From Takakia lepidozioides (lineage: Eukaryota; Streptophyta; Takakiopsida; Takakiales; Takakiaceae): a stretch of 64,000 nt of DNA. Of the stretch, positions 35,751-47,886 are shown piece after piece (within the stretch, counting starts at the first letter, position 1; each line of letters starts with the position of its first letter). Position numbers and translations under genes: made by a program. The stretch spans positions 6,262,001 through 6,326,000 of the forward strand of contig CM060734.1 in the NCBI GenBank assembly GCA_030704615.1. Reading direction: 5' to 3'. The notes beneath the pieces were generated by a model. It was given only the letters and a program-made list of their open reading frames with translations. It was not told the DNA's origin and searched no databases.

Positions 35751-38691
35751 TTTTGGAATACCCTTTGAGTTGGTGTTGTCTATAAAGTTCTGATTATGCT
35801 CATTGTAGCACTCCACTCTGATTGAGTTTTGGAGAGATGATTGGAAAACCAGATCCAGACCTTTGTGCATTCATGGAACATAGACATAGCATGCTGGCTG
35901 GTCTACATTATCAGGCTGGGCTCTTGGAATTGCAACACCTGCAACTCATTCTTAAAGCTAGTGTTATGCTGATCTGGTATGTACCAAAGGTGGTGTTGGT
36001 CCCGATTTGTTTTATAAGAAAAACAAGACTCCTTCAATGATGAATGACATATTCTGAATCTAGGGTGATGGTTGTCTTGGAAATCCACCCTCCCACCTAA
36101 TTTTTCATGTGTTTTCAAGAAGATGACATGAGTTTTATCAGGTAAGATACTGCCTATGGAAGGTGAAGTTAGATAGTGCCTTGTTATGAGGCTGATTTGT
36201 CGTTAATTTGACAAGACCTTGTTTGGTCTTGTCCATGTCCCGACAAGACATAGTATCTTCCCTCTCATCTTGACCAGTGTACTTGAGTGTTTCTGTACAC
36301 ACTCTCTCTCACCTGCCATTTCCAGTTTTCTTACTATGATGTACTAACACCTTTAATGGCTTTTGCATGGGTCTAGGAAGCCATGGGGTATCAGCCCCTA
36401 TACCTCCATAACAATAGTGTGGAGCAACAATACCTCATAAGGTATGATGATCCTCTCCAACAAAAATTTGTTGGCGGATTGGACACAACGAGAGAAAGGC
36501 ATCGCTGATATTACTTGAAGAACATCTAAGGGTTTCTTGCATACTGATATTATGAGCTAGGCCTGGGTAAAACAGCCTGTTAGAGTATGTGTGTACACTT
36601 CTACATGATCCGGTCATGCACATTACTCCTGTTAACTGGTAACTTGTAGTTGATGCCTTATGTCAGCATCAGATCCCTTATGATGAAAAGCCTTCCCTAC
36701 TCGTGGGCTTTAATACTTCTCCTGGATGTGGGTTTGCTCTTTATAGCACCACTAAAAAAATGCCCAGGTGTAACGTGATGTCCTTTTTCCATACTTAAGG
36801 AAATCTGGTTTTAAAACCATAAAGCTGGCTGATATGGTGAAAAGATGGGCAGCAGATTGTTGCCAATGTTCTTATTCACATGTTCATGTTGTGAATCACG
36901 GGCAGTAGACTACTGCCACGGCTGACGAACACCAAGTTCTTATTCATACCTTTGGAAAAAACGGTTCTAACCATAAAGTTGGCTGATGATATGGTGGAAA
37001 AATGTGCAGTAATTTACTTGCCATCGGTTGAAGAACACCTGTAATTTTTTGAACTCTTGCGTGCCCAGCTATATGAATGTTTTGTCCATATTTTCTCTTG
37101 ACTTGGGAAGCAGAGACTGTAGCTTTTTAACCAAAGATAAAACTACATCGCACGGAGATCCTTCTTGGTCTCTACTTCTTTACAAGAGCTCGTTGACAAG
37201 ATAAGAGGTAACATGGAAAACGCATGACTCTATATTTTTGCCAAGTTGATTATTTATGCTATGCCAATGTTCACTCGTGATCTGAGGGCAGAGAGAATGT
37301 AGACCTTTTATCTTTTTGGTATTCAAGTCCAAGGATAGAACTACATTGTAGAGGGAGAGCCTTATGAGAATGGGTCTGGTATGCACTCCCTTACGGGGTG
37401 AGTGCATACCACACTCACTCCATAAGGACTGCCATGCCAGGGGTTGGATGGTGGGCGCCCCCTCTCTCCCTCTCTCTCCCTCTCTCCAATTATCTGTTTG
37501 GGATTAACAAATTTTTTCCTAAGCCTACTTGGTTTGGAAATACCTTCTTTCTAATCCCTGATGGAATATGTTTTGAATTTCATCCATGCCGGATGAAAAA
37601 TATGCCAGGTATAATCCCTAATTGGATGAATTATTGTCTTGAGCTTTACCACTAAGGATGTAGCCTGCAATTCTTCATCCATGACGGATTAATCATCCTG
37701 GATGTTACCCTAACGGATGATGTAACTCTAATGAAGTGCAAAATTTCATCCCAATGGATGAAATCACGGGATGGTTTGCTAACCGCCTCTCTACCCTAAG
37801 CACGGCACGATACTCGTGCTTGTTTTCTCTGGAGGATGGCGATGGCGGCTGAGCTAAGTGCTCGAGCATCACGATCCGCGTGCATTTTGTTTTTTCTTGC
37901 GCGATGGCGGCAGGCCCTTCTGTTTCCCGCACTGGCAAATGACCTATTGCTGTGTTTGCATGCAATCTTTCTTATTCATGAAGCAGCAGCGCTCATAAGG
38001 TGATGGGGGAAGTATCATGCACTTTGTAAATATGCAATTTGTCCTCAAGTATCCCAATTTGTTGCATTCTGCTGTGATCTCTTGAGATTCAGGTGTTGAA
38101 TGCCGCAATGTCCCACTCCACAAACGATTAAAGTTCTTTGTGGTGTCGCATCCATGTTTTACTTTTCGATCAATTTATGCATGTTGGACATGGATAGCAA
38201 CTGTGAAGACCTGCTACTCACCTCGTGCATCCTCACTAACACACATCTTGATGTGGTGGTTTTTGGGACGGGCACAGGTGAGGGTATTCACTTGATGTGT
38301 ATTTTTTTAAGTTTGCAGATGATCAAAGGACTTGGCGATGGTGACGATTGACGCTACATACAGCTTCAGTGGGGCATCTGATACGATTCGGCCTCCACCT
38401 TAATCCTTTTTTGGTTTTTATGGGTTGTAACCTGATTATAAGTCAGTTTTCTGGTATGATACCAGTCTGAACTTTGGCACCATATTGTGGGTTTTCGACC
38501 CGATTGAAAATCAGTTTTCTGGCATGATACCAGTCAGATTCGGCTGCATTTGATATGGTGCTGAAGTACCATTCTCCAGACCTTATAAACTATCCAATGA
38601 TGCTTAAGATAGGCCCTTCTTATGCTGATTTAACACGGGGACCGTACCAAGCGTAGTTTTGAAACATTGAGGTCAGAGTTCTAGATTTAAA
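35751..38691. repeat. Array 2, unit F1, left part (interrupted by the gypsy element)
   Basis: It begins TTTTGGAATACCCTTTGAG, as do 51,158 and 54,358. From about 36,060 to 37,850 it is a diverged reverse complement of the 2.96-kb unit of array 1, including the hairpin, purine tract (as CT) and GGATGAAAT cluster. The remainder has no counterpart in array 1. Short ORFs only; no domain recognised. Its other part continues at 50,905-51,157. Confidence 0.9.
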
Positions 38692-39023
38692 ACAGCTGTC
38701 AAGTTATCTTACCACTAGTGTGAAACTAGCTAGGAAATAGCTAGCTTTTACATATTGACATTTGGGATTGGCCCAAGTGTCAATCCAGGGTCAAGGCAGA
38801 TTTAGGCCCTGGAATGGTTATCTTCACGGCAAGCGCGGGAGGCTCATCTTTCTCGAGTTGAGCCTCACCGCGCCTAGCTATGCGCGCCGTAGTGTGGATT
38901 CCCCATGGCGTGGGGTGCACTTGGCTTGACTTGTATTTGAGTGATGAGGTTATATATGCATGAGTTTATGCTTCAGCTTTGTGAGCTCGCATGAGCTTGT
39001 GCTTGTATTCTTCTTCTTTATCA
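38692..39023 (+). repeat. 5' LTR, lacking its first ~185 bp
   Basis: It matches 50,394-50,715 of the 3' LTR with few changes and ends at the same TTTATCA. The first 185 bp of the LTR are missing here; an extra copy of exactly that part is found after the 3' LTR. Confidence 0.85.
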
Positions 39024-39780
39024 CTTAAGAAAGATCGGCTCGTATCTGTGAGTGCCAGATACGAGTTAGTTGTAGCACTTGTGGTTTTTGCTTGAGAATG
39101 AGAGAAACCAAGTTGTTATGCAAGGAGCACCATGGAGCTTTTGGTTGTTAGAAGCGGAGGCGATGTGGGTTACGAGGTGGTAGACCTTGGCATTCGATCT
39201 TCAGCTTCAGAGATGAAAGCACCATGCTGCAGTAATTCCAGAGCACCTACAATGTGCTCCCCTCCGACACCAGCGTAATGATAGTGAAAGGGGCATCCCT
39301 GGTGACGGGCTCGAATGGTTTCAGATTGTGTACATGCACGAGCAAGCACGATTGGGAAGAGGATCAGTCAAGAGCAGGTTATAGTGGCTTTGGTGGCAAA
39401 GCTGAGAACTGGACTTGGGAATGCGAGCTTTCATTGTGTGAAGGATTGCAAGACCAAGCGAAAGGGCTGATTTGGCTTGGGGCAAATCAGTGCACTTTGT
39501 GGAGTATGGTGAGATTGGGTTTCAATCTCGAGCTTCAGCATTGAGAGGGCTCTTGTCATGGCAAGCAGGGCTGGAAGGAGCTAAGAGGTGCGGCAAGGCC
39601 ATGGAATGTGCACCTAGGGTTTCAGAGCTTGGGAAGAGAGCTCTTGCACCACAAGAGAAGTGTCTTGTGGCTGGAAATGTAAGCCTTAGGGTTTCAGGAG
39701 CTTGGCAAAGGCTGTGGAGTGCTTAGTCTTGTCTTAGAGAGCATCAAGGAGCCAAGGAGCCAAGATAGGGGGCTGATATC
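39024..39780. other. Start of the gypsy leader, with a hairpin beside the LTR
   Basis: No gene recognised. CTCGTATCTG (39,039-39,048) and CAGATACGAG (39,056-39,065) form a perfect 10-bp stem with a 7-nt loop, starting 15 nt after the LTR where a primer-binding site is expected. I see no clear initiator-tRNA complement (TGG-starting) directly after the LTR. Confidence 0.5.
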
Positions 39781-40220
39781 TCTTGTGTGAAGAGGTTGCA
39801 TGTGTGGAGCATGTATTCAGCTCATTGAAGCTTCCATCTTCAAGCTTGGAGGGCAAGCAAGGAAGAGGGAAGGGCTGACTTCCCTTATGTGAGGGCAATG
39901 CATGTGTGGAGCATGCTATCAACCTGGTGAAGGCTTGCACTTTCAGGTGTGGGAGTGCAAGAAAGAAGAAGGAAGGGGCTGGTTTCCCTGTAGGGCATGT
40001 GGAGCATGCTTTCAGCCTGCTGAAGCTTGTATTTTCAGGTTTGTGGGTGCAAGAAATGAAGCAAAGGAGCTGATTCTCTTATGGTGAGAGTGGGGCATGT
40101 GTGTGAGCATGCCTTCAGCCCATTGAGGCTCTTGTTTTCAAGCTTTAGAGAGCTAGAACGGAAGGTCTAGGGCTGGTTTCCACTTGGAGTGAAAGAAAAG
40201 CACTTGTAGGGCCTATGTGA
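39780..40220. repeat. Leader tandem repeat (~100-120 bp period)
   Basis: About four diverged copies of a segment containing 'catgtgtggagcatg', 'ttcagcc..ttgaagct' and 'gggctg.tttcc' follow one another. Noncoding in appearance. Confidence 0.7.
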
Positions 40221-40539
40221 GTTGGGGTTTCAACTTCAAGCTTGAAGGGAGCGCAACTCTTGAAGCAGCAGGTGTAGGGGGCTGGAATAGGCTCTAAGAC
40301 AGATGCTATGGCCAAGGAGAGTGCTTGAATGAGTGCTCACAAGGGCTGGGAACCAGCAGGGCTTGGTTGTTTGCCATTGAGTTTAGTGGCGTGTTTGGGG
40401 AGGCTAAGTGAGAAGGAAGGCTTGGTTTGTGGCAACCACCTCAGGGCTTGGTGGAAAGAAGCTAGAGTCCAAGAGACACAACCCTAGCTTGCGTGGCTAA
40501 ACCCCTTGGAGAATGGCTAAACTGCCAGAGCGGCATGGA

Positions 40540-42000
40540 TGGGGCTGTGCCGGGCTGCGCCAGTGGCCTTCAGGGCTGCGACAGGCTGTGCCCCTGGCCT
40601 TTGGGGCTGTGACAGGCCGTGCTGAGGCTTGGGGCTGTGACAGGCTGTGAGGGGCTGTGAAGGGCCCTGCCTGAGGCCTGTGGGGTGGGCTGTGACGGGT
40701 TGTGAGGGGCTATGTCAGGCCGTGCGTGAGCCTTTGGGGCTGTGAGGGGCTGTGCCGGGCTGCGCGGTGGCCTTCGGGGCTGTCACGGGCTGCACCGGTG
40801 GCCTCGGGGCTGTGTGACGGGCTGAGAGGGCCTGTGCCGATGGCCTTTGGGGTTGTGACGGCTGTGAGGGCTGTGACGGGCTACGCCGGTGGCCTTGGGG
40901 GGCTGTGATGGGCTGTGAGGGGCTGTGAGGGGCTGTGACAGGCCGTGCCTGAGGCCTTTGGGGCTGTGACGGGCTGTGAGGGGCTGTGTCAGGCCGTGCC
41001 TGAGGCCTTTGGGGTGTGAGGGCTGTGGCGATCTGTGACGGGCTGTGAGGGCTGTGACAGGCTGTGCCCAGTGCCCTGTGGGGCTGTGACGGGCTGTGCG
41101 GGGCTGTGACAGGCTGTGCTAGTTGCTGTGGGGCTGTGACGGGCTGTGACAGGCTGTGCCCAGTGGCCTGTGGGGCTGTGACGAGCTGTGAGGGGCTGTG
41201 ATAGGCTGTGTGCCTGTGGCCTTTGGGGGAAATGAGGGGCTGTGACAGGCGTGCCTGAGCCTTTGGGGCTGGGACGGCTGTGTGGCTGTGAGGGGCTGTG
41301 ACAGGCCGTGCCTGAGGCCTTTGGGGCTGTGACGGGCTGTGAGGGCTGTGTCAGGCTGTGTGCTGAGGCTTTGGGGCTGGCTGTGAGGGGCTGTGACAGG
41401 CGTGCCTGAGGCCTTGTGGTGTGTGAGGGGCTGTGAGGGGCTGTGACAGGCCGTGCCTGAGGCCTTGGGGCTGTGTGGGGGTGTGAGGGGCTGTGGGAGG
41501 GGAGGCCGTGCCCTGGGGCTGTGAGGGTGGGGCTGTGAGGGGCTGTGACAGGCTGTGCAGTGGCAGTGGGGCCTGTGGGGCTGTGAGGGGCTGGTGTGCG
41601 GGGCTGTGACAGCTGTGCCCAGTGGCCTGTGGGGCAGTGACGGGTGTGACAGGCTGTGCCCGTGGCCTTTGGGCTGTGAGGGGCTGTGACATGCCGTGCC
41701 TGAGGCCTTTGGGGCTGTGACGGGCTGTGAGGGGCTGTGACAGGCCGTGCCAGAGGCCTTTGGGGCTGTGACGGGCTGTGTGAGGGCTGTGTCAGGCCGT
41801 GCCTGAGGCCTTTGGGGTTGGGCTGTGAGGGGCTGTGGCGAGCTGTGAGGGGCTGTGACGGGCTGTGACAGGCTATGCCCAGGCCTGTGGGGCCTGTGAG
41901 GGCTGTGTGCGGGCTGTGACGGGCTGGGCTGTGAGGGGCTGTGACAGGCTGTGCCCAGTGGCCTGTGGGACTGTGACGGCTGTGACCAGTGAGCTGTGTG
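40540..42000. repeat. GC-rich leader minisatellite (GGGCTGTGA family)
   Basis: About 1.45 kb is built from GGGCTGTGACGGGCTGTGAG-like pieces, with a longer module of ~60-70 bp punctuated by 'cgtgcctgaggcctttgggg'. A 351-codon minus-strand ORF (Ser/Gln/Pro/His-rich) results from repeat translation and is not called as a gene. Confidence 0.9.
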
Positions 42001-42681
42001 TGGGCCTGTGCTGACTCGTGGAGGCACTGGTGACTGCCTAAGGACTGGCATGTGGTCTTGAAGGCCGAATTTTGAAGCTCGTGGAGGGCGGTTTGAGAAT
42101 ATCTTCATGATATTCCCATGGTCATGCAAGTGAGGGAGAGAGGAGAGGAAGAGTGTTGGGATGAGGGCATGCATGTGGGGTTAGGCATTGCTTTAGCTTC
42201 TCTTCCTCGTAGTTTCCAGCCTCTCATTAGGCCAAGACCTTTCCGTAGGTGGAGGCAAGAGTCAGTCCGGGTTTGGGCTGGGGTGTCATTGCAGGAGCAA
42301 CACCGTGGAGTTGTTTTTGGTGTGGGGGAGTTGTCGTTCTGATTTCTTGTGTTTGGATCCCCTCCATACCTGCATGCTTGATTGTGCGCCATGCTAGTTT
42401 TGTGTGGGCGCTTGTTTTATAGGTGATTGGTCCGGATTTGATCACCGGCCAGTCCTAGAGCATGCTGTCGATGTGAGGCTGGGGTGATGACCAGCCCGAC
42501 CATCATTGTTTCTCCTGTGGTGAGGTTGGAGGTGATGACCAGCCAACCATAGGAGTGCTTGCGGTGGATGCAGGTACAGGTGTAGGCTATGTTAGGAACT
42601 TAGTATTCCAAACCATAAGCCGCAACAGGTTCTCTACCGGTTACCTTGTGGAGAGGGGGTTAGGGACATGTTCATGACCGG

Positions 42682-44220
42682 TTGAGTGTCAACACGGAGG
42701 TGCCACTAGTTGCTGGGGACAGTGCCGGTTCGAGCACTAGCGATACTAGTGGGTACACGAGACGAGGTGTGCGGTTTAGGCCACCTTCACCTCCTGTGTC
42801 TTCTACGGAAGGTTCTGATTCGGATTGTGAATCAGGAGGACTCATACCGGCGGTGCAAGTTGTTTCTTTGCCATTATTGTGGGACACAATGGAGGAGATG
42901 TATGGAGCTACCAAGGGGCCACGAAGGTACTCTGGGGCGGTGGGCACCATCGAGTTGGATGATTTTATCAAGAGTTTGATAGTTGGTGTGATTTGCAGCA
43001 AATGCGCAATCCACAACTATTTACGCCTTTCATGGCATGGAAGGGGCTGTTTCAGCACCTTGAGGGCCGCCTATGGATGATTACCATGAGTTCAGGCGGG
43101 GGCATGAGGTTGAGATCGAGGAGTGGAGGATGTACTGGTCACCCGACTATGTCTCCATCACTAGGGGCACTAGAGCCACGAGGGCAGTGGCTACACCTGC
43201 CGCTGCACCGGCAGCTTCAGCAAGTAGCAGTGGGACTAGTGGGACTGTGGTACAGTAGCTACGACGTCCACCCAAGCCACTACCGCACCAGCACTAGCAC
43301 CCGTGCCTGCCTTCAACCCTGTTGTGGAGTTCTTCGAAGAGTTGAGAGGGAACTACCAAGGGGTGAGGACAGAGAAGTTGCGGAGCTTGCAAGAGTTCCA
43401 ACGGAAGCCGACCGAGAGCTTGAGGGAGGCTTTCACTCGCATGAGGCGCTTGATAAATGTAACCCAAGGGGTTACGGAAGCTCAGGCAGTCCAATTCTGG
43501 TATGGGATATTGGACAAGGAGCTGAGGAGAAGGGTGCGGGATGCAACTCTCCTACAAGCGGCCCAACCCACCTTAGCAAATGTGTTTTTGCTGGCAGAGC
43601 GGATAGAGCTCAACATGGTGGAGGAACGAGTGGTCATGGTGGGATTTGCTAAGGAGACACCACGGGGTAGTGGTGCTCCTAGCCAACCACTACCTCAACG
43701 TGCTCAAGGCAACAAGGGGGCTCAGGTGAAGCTCAGGGAAGGGCAGAGAGGACCTCAGATGCAGGGGTCTCTCCCTTCATTTGCTGGCCAACAACGGGCG
43801 GATGTGGTGTGCTGGACATGTGGAGGACCCCATGTCAAGAAGGATTGCCCAAGGGAGGCAAGGGCCGGCACATGCACAGCCTGCACAGTTGCAGTGTGGG
43901 CATTGTGGCAAGCACGGGCATGGAGAGGCCCAGTGTTATGGTTTGCATCCTGAGTTGCGCCCAGGCCAGTTCCAAGGGAACAATGGTGGCGGGGGGAGGT
44001 GGTGGAGCAGCCCAGAGAGGACGAGGTGGCCAGCCACGAGGTGCAGGCCAAGGGCAAGCTCAACATGGCCAAGGACGCGGAGGTCAGGGGGTTGACCAAG
44101 GCATGGCCAACCGGCTTCAGCAGCTAGAGCAGAGGCTCGCTGCCATGGCTACAGCTCAGGTGGTACCGGCTCTAAGGCCGGATGGTCCACCTCCTGCTCC
44201 TGAGGGAGGAGGGATATGAG
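42682..44220 (+). pseudogene. gag of the gypsy element (frameshifted)
   Basis: Capsid/nucleocapsid precursor. From ATG 42,682 the frame is open to 43,080. The gag-like sequence shifts frame near 42,967 and again near 43,068, so three frames are needed to follow it. A retrotransposon-gag helical region lies near 43,320-43,480 (EFQRKPTESLREAFTRMRRL). Two CCHC-type zinc knuckles follow: CWTCGGPHVKKDC at ~43,811, one residue short of the usual C-x2-C-x4-H-x4-C, and a canonical CGHCGKHGHGEAQC at ~43,898 in another frame. A Gly/Arg/Gln-rich tail ends at 44,220. No product could be made without frame restoration. Confidence 0.8.
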
Positions 44221-44222
44221 AT

Positions 44223-44771
44223 ATGGGAGGTATGGGATTCATGTGTGGAGCAGCACTACCACTAGTGCAGGTGGAGTCTGCTGCAGCCGTGACTCGAGGA
44301 GCAGCACGAGTTCCTGAGCCACGAGGTGCAGAGGTGGAGTTGGATCCACAGCGTGGGGAGGCAAGTCGTCAGGCTAGGCTTCCTCAGTCATTCACATTGG
44401 CGGAGACAGTGTCGACGCCATCCATGGCACCTAGTTCTCGCCCGACTGTTACCGAGGCAGAGGTTACTATGCCTTTGGGGAGAGCTACACGGGTAGCACC
44501 ACTACCTAGTGTTGCCAAGGCTACGGCAGCTAGTGTGCTGCTAGGAGCGGCCACGTCTGTGTGCCAGGCTCCATTGTTCTTGGCTACCATGATTGCGACG
44601 CCGGGGGTAAGACCAGCTGAGGTGTTCAGACTAGCAGTTACACTCTGTGAGAGTGGGGAGGTTACTTCATCTTCTGCGGAGATAGTGGGAGGTGTAGTAC
44701 CGGAGGGATCCTTGGATTTGAGGGTCAAGACTGCCACGGCGGCGCCATGGCAAGCTGCAGCTGCCAGCTAG
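44223..44771 (+). CDS. Low-complexity linker between gag and protease
   Basis: An open frame of 182 codons, rich in Ala, Val, Thr and Pro, without a recognisable domain. By position it would be the C-terminal part of gag or a gag-pol linker. It may not be made independently, as both neighbours belong to the same polyprotein system. Confidence 0.4.
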   Translation: MGGMGFMCGAALPLVQVESAAAVTRGAARVPEPRGAEVELDPQRGEASRQARLPQSFTLAETVSTPSMAPSSRPTVTEAEVTMPLGRATRVAPLPSVAKATAASVLLGAATSVCQAPLFLATMIATPGVRPAEVFRLAVTLCESGEVTSSSAEIVGGVVPEGSLDLRVKTATAAPWQAAAAS

Positions 44772-44790
44772 GTCAGCCATTGAGCGCGCC

Positions 44791-45456
44791 ATGGTGACAC
44801 CTGGAGTTGTCATGTTAGACAACCAGGATGGCATTTTCTGTTTGAGTGGACCGACAGGCAAGAGGTACCGGCCACTGCGGGTCTTGTTGGACTCGGGAGC
44901 TCAGCCATTGATGTTGGGCAGAGCTGCTATTGCAGGCTTGGGCCTCACGGAGGCGGATATGGAGCCTTGTCCTTTCCAGATACAGACGTCTCTGGGAGGA
45001 TCGGAGCAGGCTCGGGGCATGACACGGCGTGAGTTGGCTATCAGACTACGGCCGGATCACCCTACAGATGGCTCAGTGATGCGAGCCAAGGCCATTGTGA
45101 CAGACGCGGTCATATACAATGTCCTGGTTGGTGGGGCAGTGTTGTACCCCATGGGCTTCACCCTGGATTTTTGGGAGGAGTCAGCTTCCTATAGGCCTGC
45201 ATGGCAGTCAGGGGAGGGCCGGCGTGTGCAGCTCCCTGTGACGTTCATAGGAGGAGTTGCGGTTGCCCAGCGAGGCAAGATGCCGACACTAGCAACATTC
45301 ACAGCGGCAATGAGTGGGCCTAGAGAGTTGCTTGAGGGCAACGCTCATTCAGAGGATGTGCCACCTCCGGGAGAGCAGGATGACATGTATGGTATGGCGG
45401 AGTTGTCTACCATGGTTGCTCAGACTCCATTGTGGGGCATGAGCAAGGATTTGTAG
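44791..45456 (+). CDS. Retroviral-type aspartic protease region of gypsy pol
   Basis: The protease that would process the polyprotein inside the particle. LLDSGAQPLMLG, with the catalytic D-S-G at 44,890-44,898, is followed by a typical small beta-rich retropepsin-like stretch (about 130 residues) and then an unstructured C-terminal part. The frame ends at TAG 45,454-45,456, after which the same frame continues directly into the methyltransferase. This stop probably interrupts what was one polyprotein. Confidence 0.8.
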   Translation: MVTPGVVMLDNQDGIFCLSGPTGKRYRPLRVLLDSGAQPLMLGRAAIAGLGLTEADMEPCPFQIQTSLGGSEQARGMTRRELAIRLRPDHPTDGSVMRAKAIVTDAVIYNVLVGGAVLYPMGFTLDFWEESASYRPAWQSGEGRRVQLPVTFIGGVAVAQRGKMPTLATFTAAMSGPRELLEGNAHSEDVPPPGEQDDMYGMAELSTMVAQTPLWGMSKDL

Positions 45457-46623
45457 TGGGATGTTGATCGACGGGTGCAACAAGCCTGGGTGGAGGCTTT
45501 TGTACCGTCAGGAGAGGAGGAGAGTGCGGGGATTGCACCAGGACCACCTCAGTTGTCTCCATTGGACACCACACCTATTGTGTGGCAGTATCCGGATGGA
45601 GGCATTTGTCTTCTGGACTTGTTTGGCGGGATCAGCACCGGATTGGCTGTTGTGTTACAGGTAGGTGTACGAGTTCGGCGTTACCTGTATGTGGAGAGGG
45701 ATGAGACTGCACGACGCGTTTCACTTCGCCATGTTGCTCAGTTGGTGCAGCGGTACCCTGAGTTGTTGTCGGTGTCTGCAATTCGTGGATATCAGCAGGC
45801 CTTGCCAGCAGACATTTCGTTGCTGGGGGCCCAGGATTTGGAGCGGGTTGGCTCCATTGATCTGGTAGTGGCAGGTTGGCCCTGCCAAGGACATTCATCA
45901 GCCGGGCATGGCAATGGATTGCGAGACTCGAGGTCGGGTCTATTTTGGGAGATGGTGCGGGTTTTGCGCCATTTGCAGCTTCATCAAGATGATACTCCAG
46001 CATACATCTTGGAGAATGTGCCATTAAAGGGCGATTCTCAGGCCAGGGTGATGGCCAGTGTGCATCAAGTCTGGTCATGGCTTGGGTCAGCAGTGTTGTT
46101 AGATGCAGCTACAGTGGGGTCATGGGCTCATCGTCCACGGCTATAGTGGACTAACTTGATGCCACCCGCACTGCTCAAGCGTGCATTTGATGGGGTGCAG
46201 CGGCCAGCACATTTCACAGTGGATAACATTCTGGACACAGGGAGGCAGTCTCAGCGTGTGAGACACGATGACCGTTCGCCTTTGGCAGTGGTCAACAAGG
46301 TGGGTCAACCACGAGTAGCATTACCTACACTGCTCAGCTTCCCAGGATCGCATGCTTTCCGGGATAGTGGACCCGGCCTCCTGTGGGATGCTCAGTTGCA
46401 ACAGTTAGTGGAGCCTAATGCTGACGAGCGTGAGCGGGCAATGGGTTTTACCACTGGTACCACGACGGTGTCGTCTCTTTCTGAGGCATCACGTCGTCAA
46501 GTGTTGGGGCAAGCAATGGATCTCAATTGTTTGACCTGGATTATCAGCTTGGCTATGGCCGAGCAACGCATAGTGCGGAGTACACTTCCCTCGATGGTCT
46601 CTCTACCTACCGAGACGGTATAG
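45457..46623 (+). pseudogene. C5 cytosine DNA methyltransferase domain inside gypsy pol (one internal stop)
   Basis: Would transfer methyl from SAM to cytosine C5. Conserved motifs occur in order: motif I LLDLFGGISTGL (45,613-45,648), the acidic residue of motif II in YVERDE, catalytic motif IV GWPCQGHSS (from ~45,874, Cys in PCQ), motif VI ENVP (46,012-46,023), motif VIII HRPRL-stop-WTN, and motif X GQAMDLN (~46,507-46,527). The G-I-S-T-G-L form resembles DNMT3/DRM-type enzymes more than DNMT1/CMT. The TAG at 46,144 falls where motif VIII normally has Tyr. The frame otherwise continues to 46,621. There is no separate promoter; it lies between protease and reverse transcriptase in the same frame. 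Retrotransposon-encoded DNMTs are reported in charophytes and dinoflagellates. Confidence 0.9.
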
Positions 46624-47886
46624 GCAGTGAGTGGGGGCGAGCATGTGAGGACCACGAGGTGCATGCATCCATGGCACACGTGGGAGGTGCTCGAGGTTCA
46701 GAGGGAGTTGGCAGCCAAGGCGGCTGTGATAGATGAGGTTGGGGATTCTTCTCGGGTTGAGGAGGTCCTCAAGGATGAGATGATGGGGTAGGATGAGGCC
46801 TTGTCATTGACTGAGCAGGCAGGGAGTACTGCTCAAGAGGTTGCAACGTAACAACCACTGGACGCGTCCTCTACCTCTAAGCCCACTGGACTTAAGGTTG
46901 CAGTTACGGAGGACAATTGGGAGCCTGACATTGGACCCATTGTCACCGGAGGAGAGAGACGACGTATACGGCGGTTCCTGAGGGCTTACAGGAATTGCTT
47001 TGCCTTCAGTTTGAAGGACTTGGGAGCACTTGAGTTGGCCACTGACACGCCAATCTTTCGGAGACCCTTTAGATATAGTGACATGGAGAGGTCTTTGATT
47101 CAGATGAGGACTCAAGATCTCTGGGAGGCAGGTTTGGTGGAGCTCTCTGGTGGAGAGTATGCTTCAGCCACAGTGATGCCAGCCAAGAAGGATGTCTATG
47201 GCAATTGGACGGAGAGACGTATGTGCGGTGATTACCGGCCTGTAAATCGTCAGACCAAGTCCGATAAGTATGCCATGCCAACACCAGAGGAGATCTTTGA
47301 TGCCATCGGGCATGCTAAGGCCTTTAGCACTTTGGATTTACGATCCGGATATCACCAGTTGCCAATCAAGGAGGCGGACAAGCAGAAGACGGCATTCTGG
47401 GGGATCAATGAGCACGACAATGATTGCCTATATCAGTGGTGGTTCTTACCATTTGGGCTTAAGAATGCTCCTGCAGAGTTTCAGAGAGTCATGGATAGGA
47501 TTCTAGCAGGGGTGGACTTTGCTCGGTGCTACATAGATGACATCATCATCTTTAGTGTTACGATGGAGGAGCATGAGAGACACCTTCAGGTGGTATTGGA
47601 GCGCTTGAGAGCGCATAGATTGAAGTTGCATCCGGGGAAGTGCAAGTTTTTCCACAACCAGATTGAGTATCTGGGTCACATGATATATCCTGGAGGATTG
47701 GGGGTAAAGCAGACTAAGGTAGAGGCCATTGCACAAATTCCACGCCCCACGGATGTGAGCCGAGTTCGAGCTTTCATGGGGTTGGCAAACTATTATAGAC
47801 GGTTTGTCAAGGGATTTAGTACCATTGCAAAGGCTCTAACCAAGCTGACCAAGGTGGACCAGGAGTGGCAGTGGGAAGATGAGTAG
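46624..47886 (+). pseudogene. Gypsy reverse transcriptase
   Basis: RNA-dependent DNA polymerase. The same frame carries on from the methyltransferase through stops at 46,789 and 46,849. It is then open over the polymerase: a pre-RT leader near 46,920 (EPDIGPIVTGGERRRIRRFL), the RMCGDYRPVN region, STLDLRSGYHQ with the first catalytic Asp, FLPFGLKNAPAEFQR, and the YIDD box at 47,530-47,541. The end (FMGLANYYRRFVKGFS, then WQWEDE) is typical. After TAG 47,884-47,886 about 30 bp of the usual linker are missing and the frame shifts into RNase H. Confidence 0.9.

Noticed and set aside
41119-42174. 351-codon minus-strand ORF rich in SQPHRPLGTACHSPSQP
   Set aside because: It is the opposite strand of the GGGCTGTGA minisatellite, with no non-repetitive sequence.
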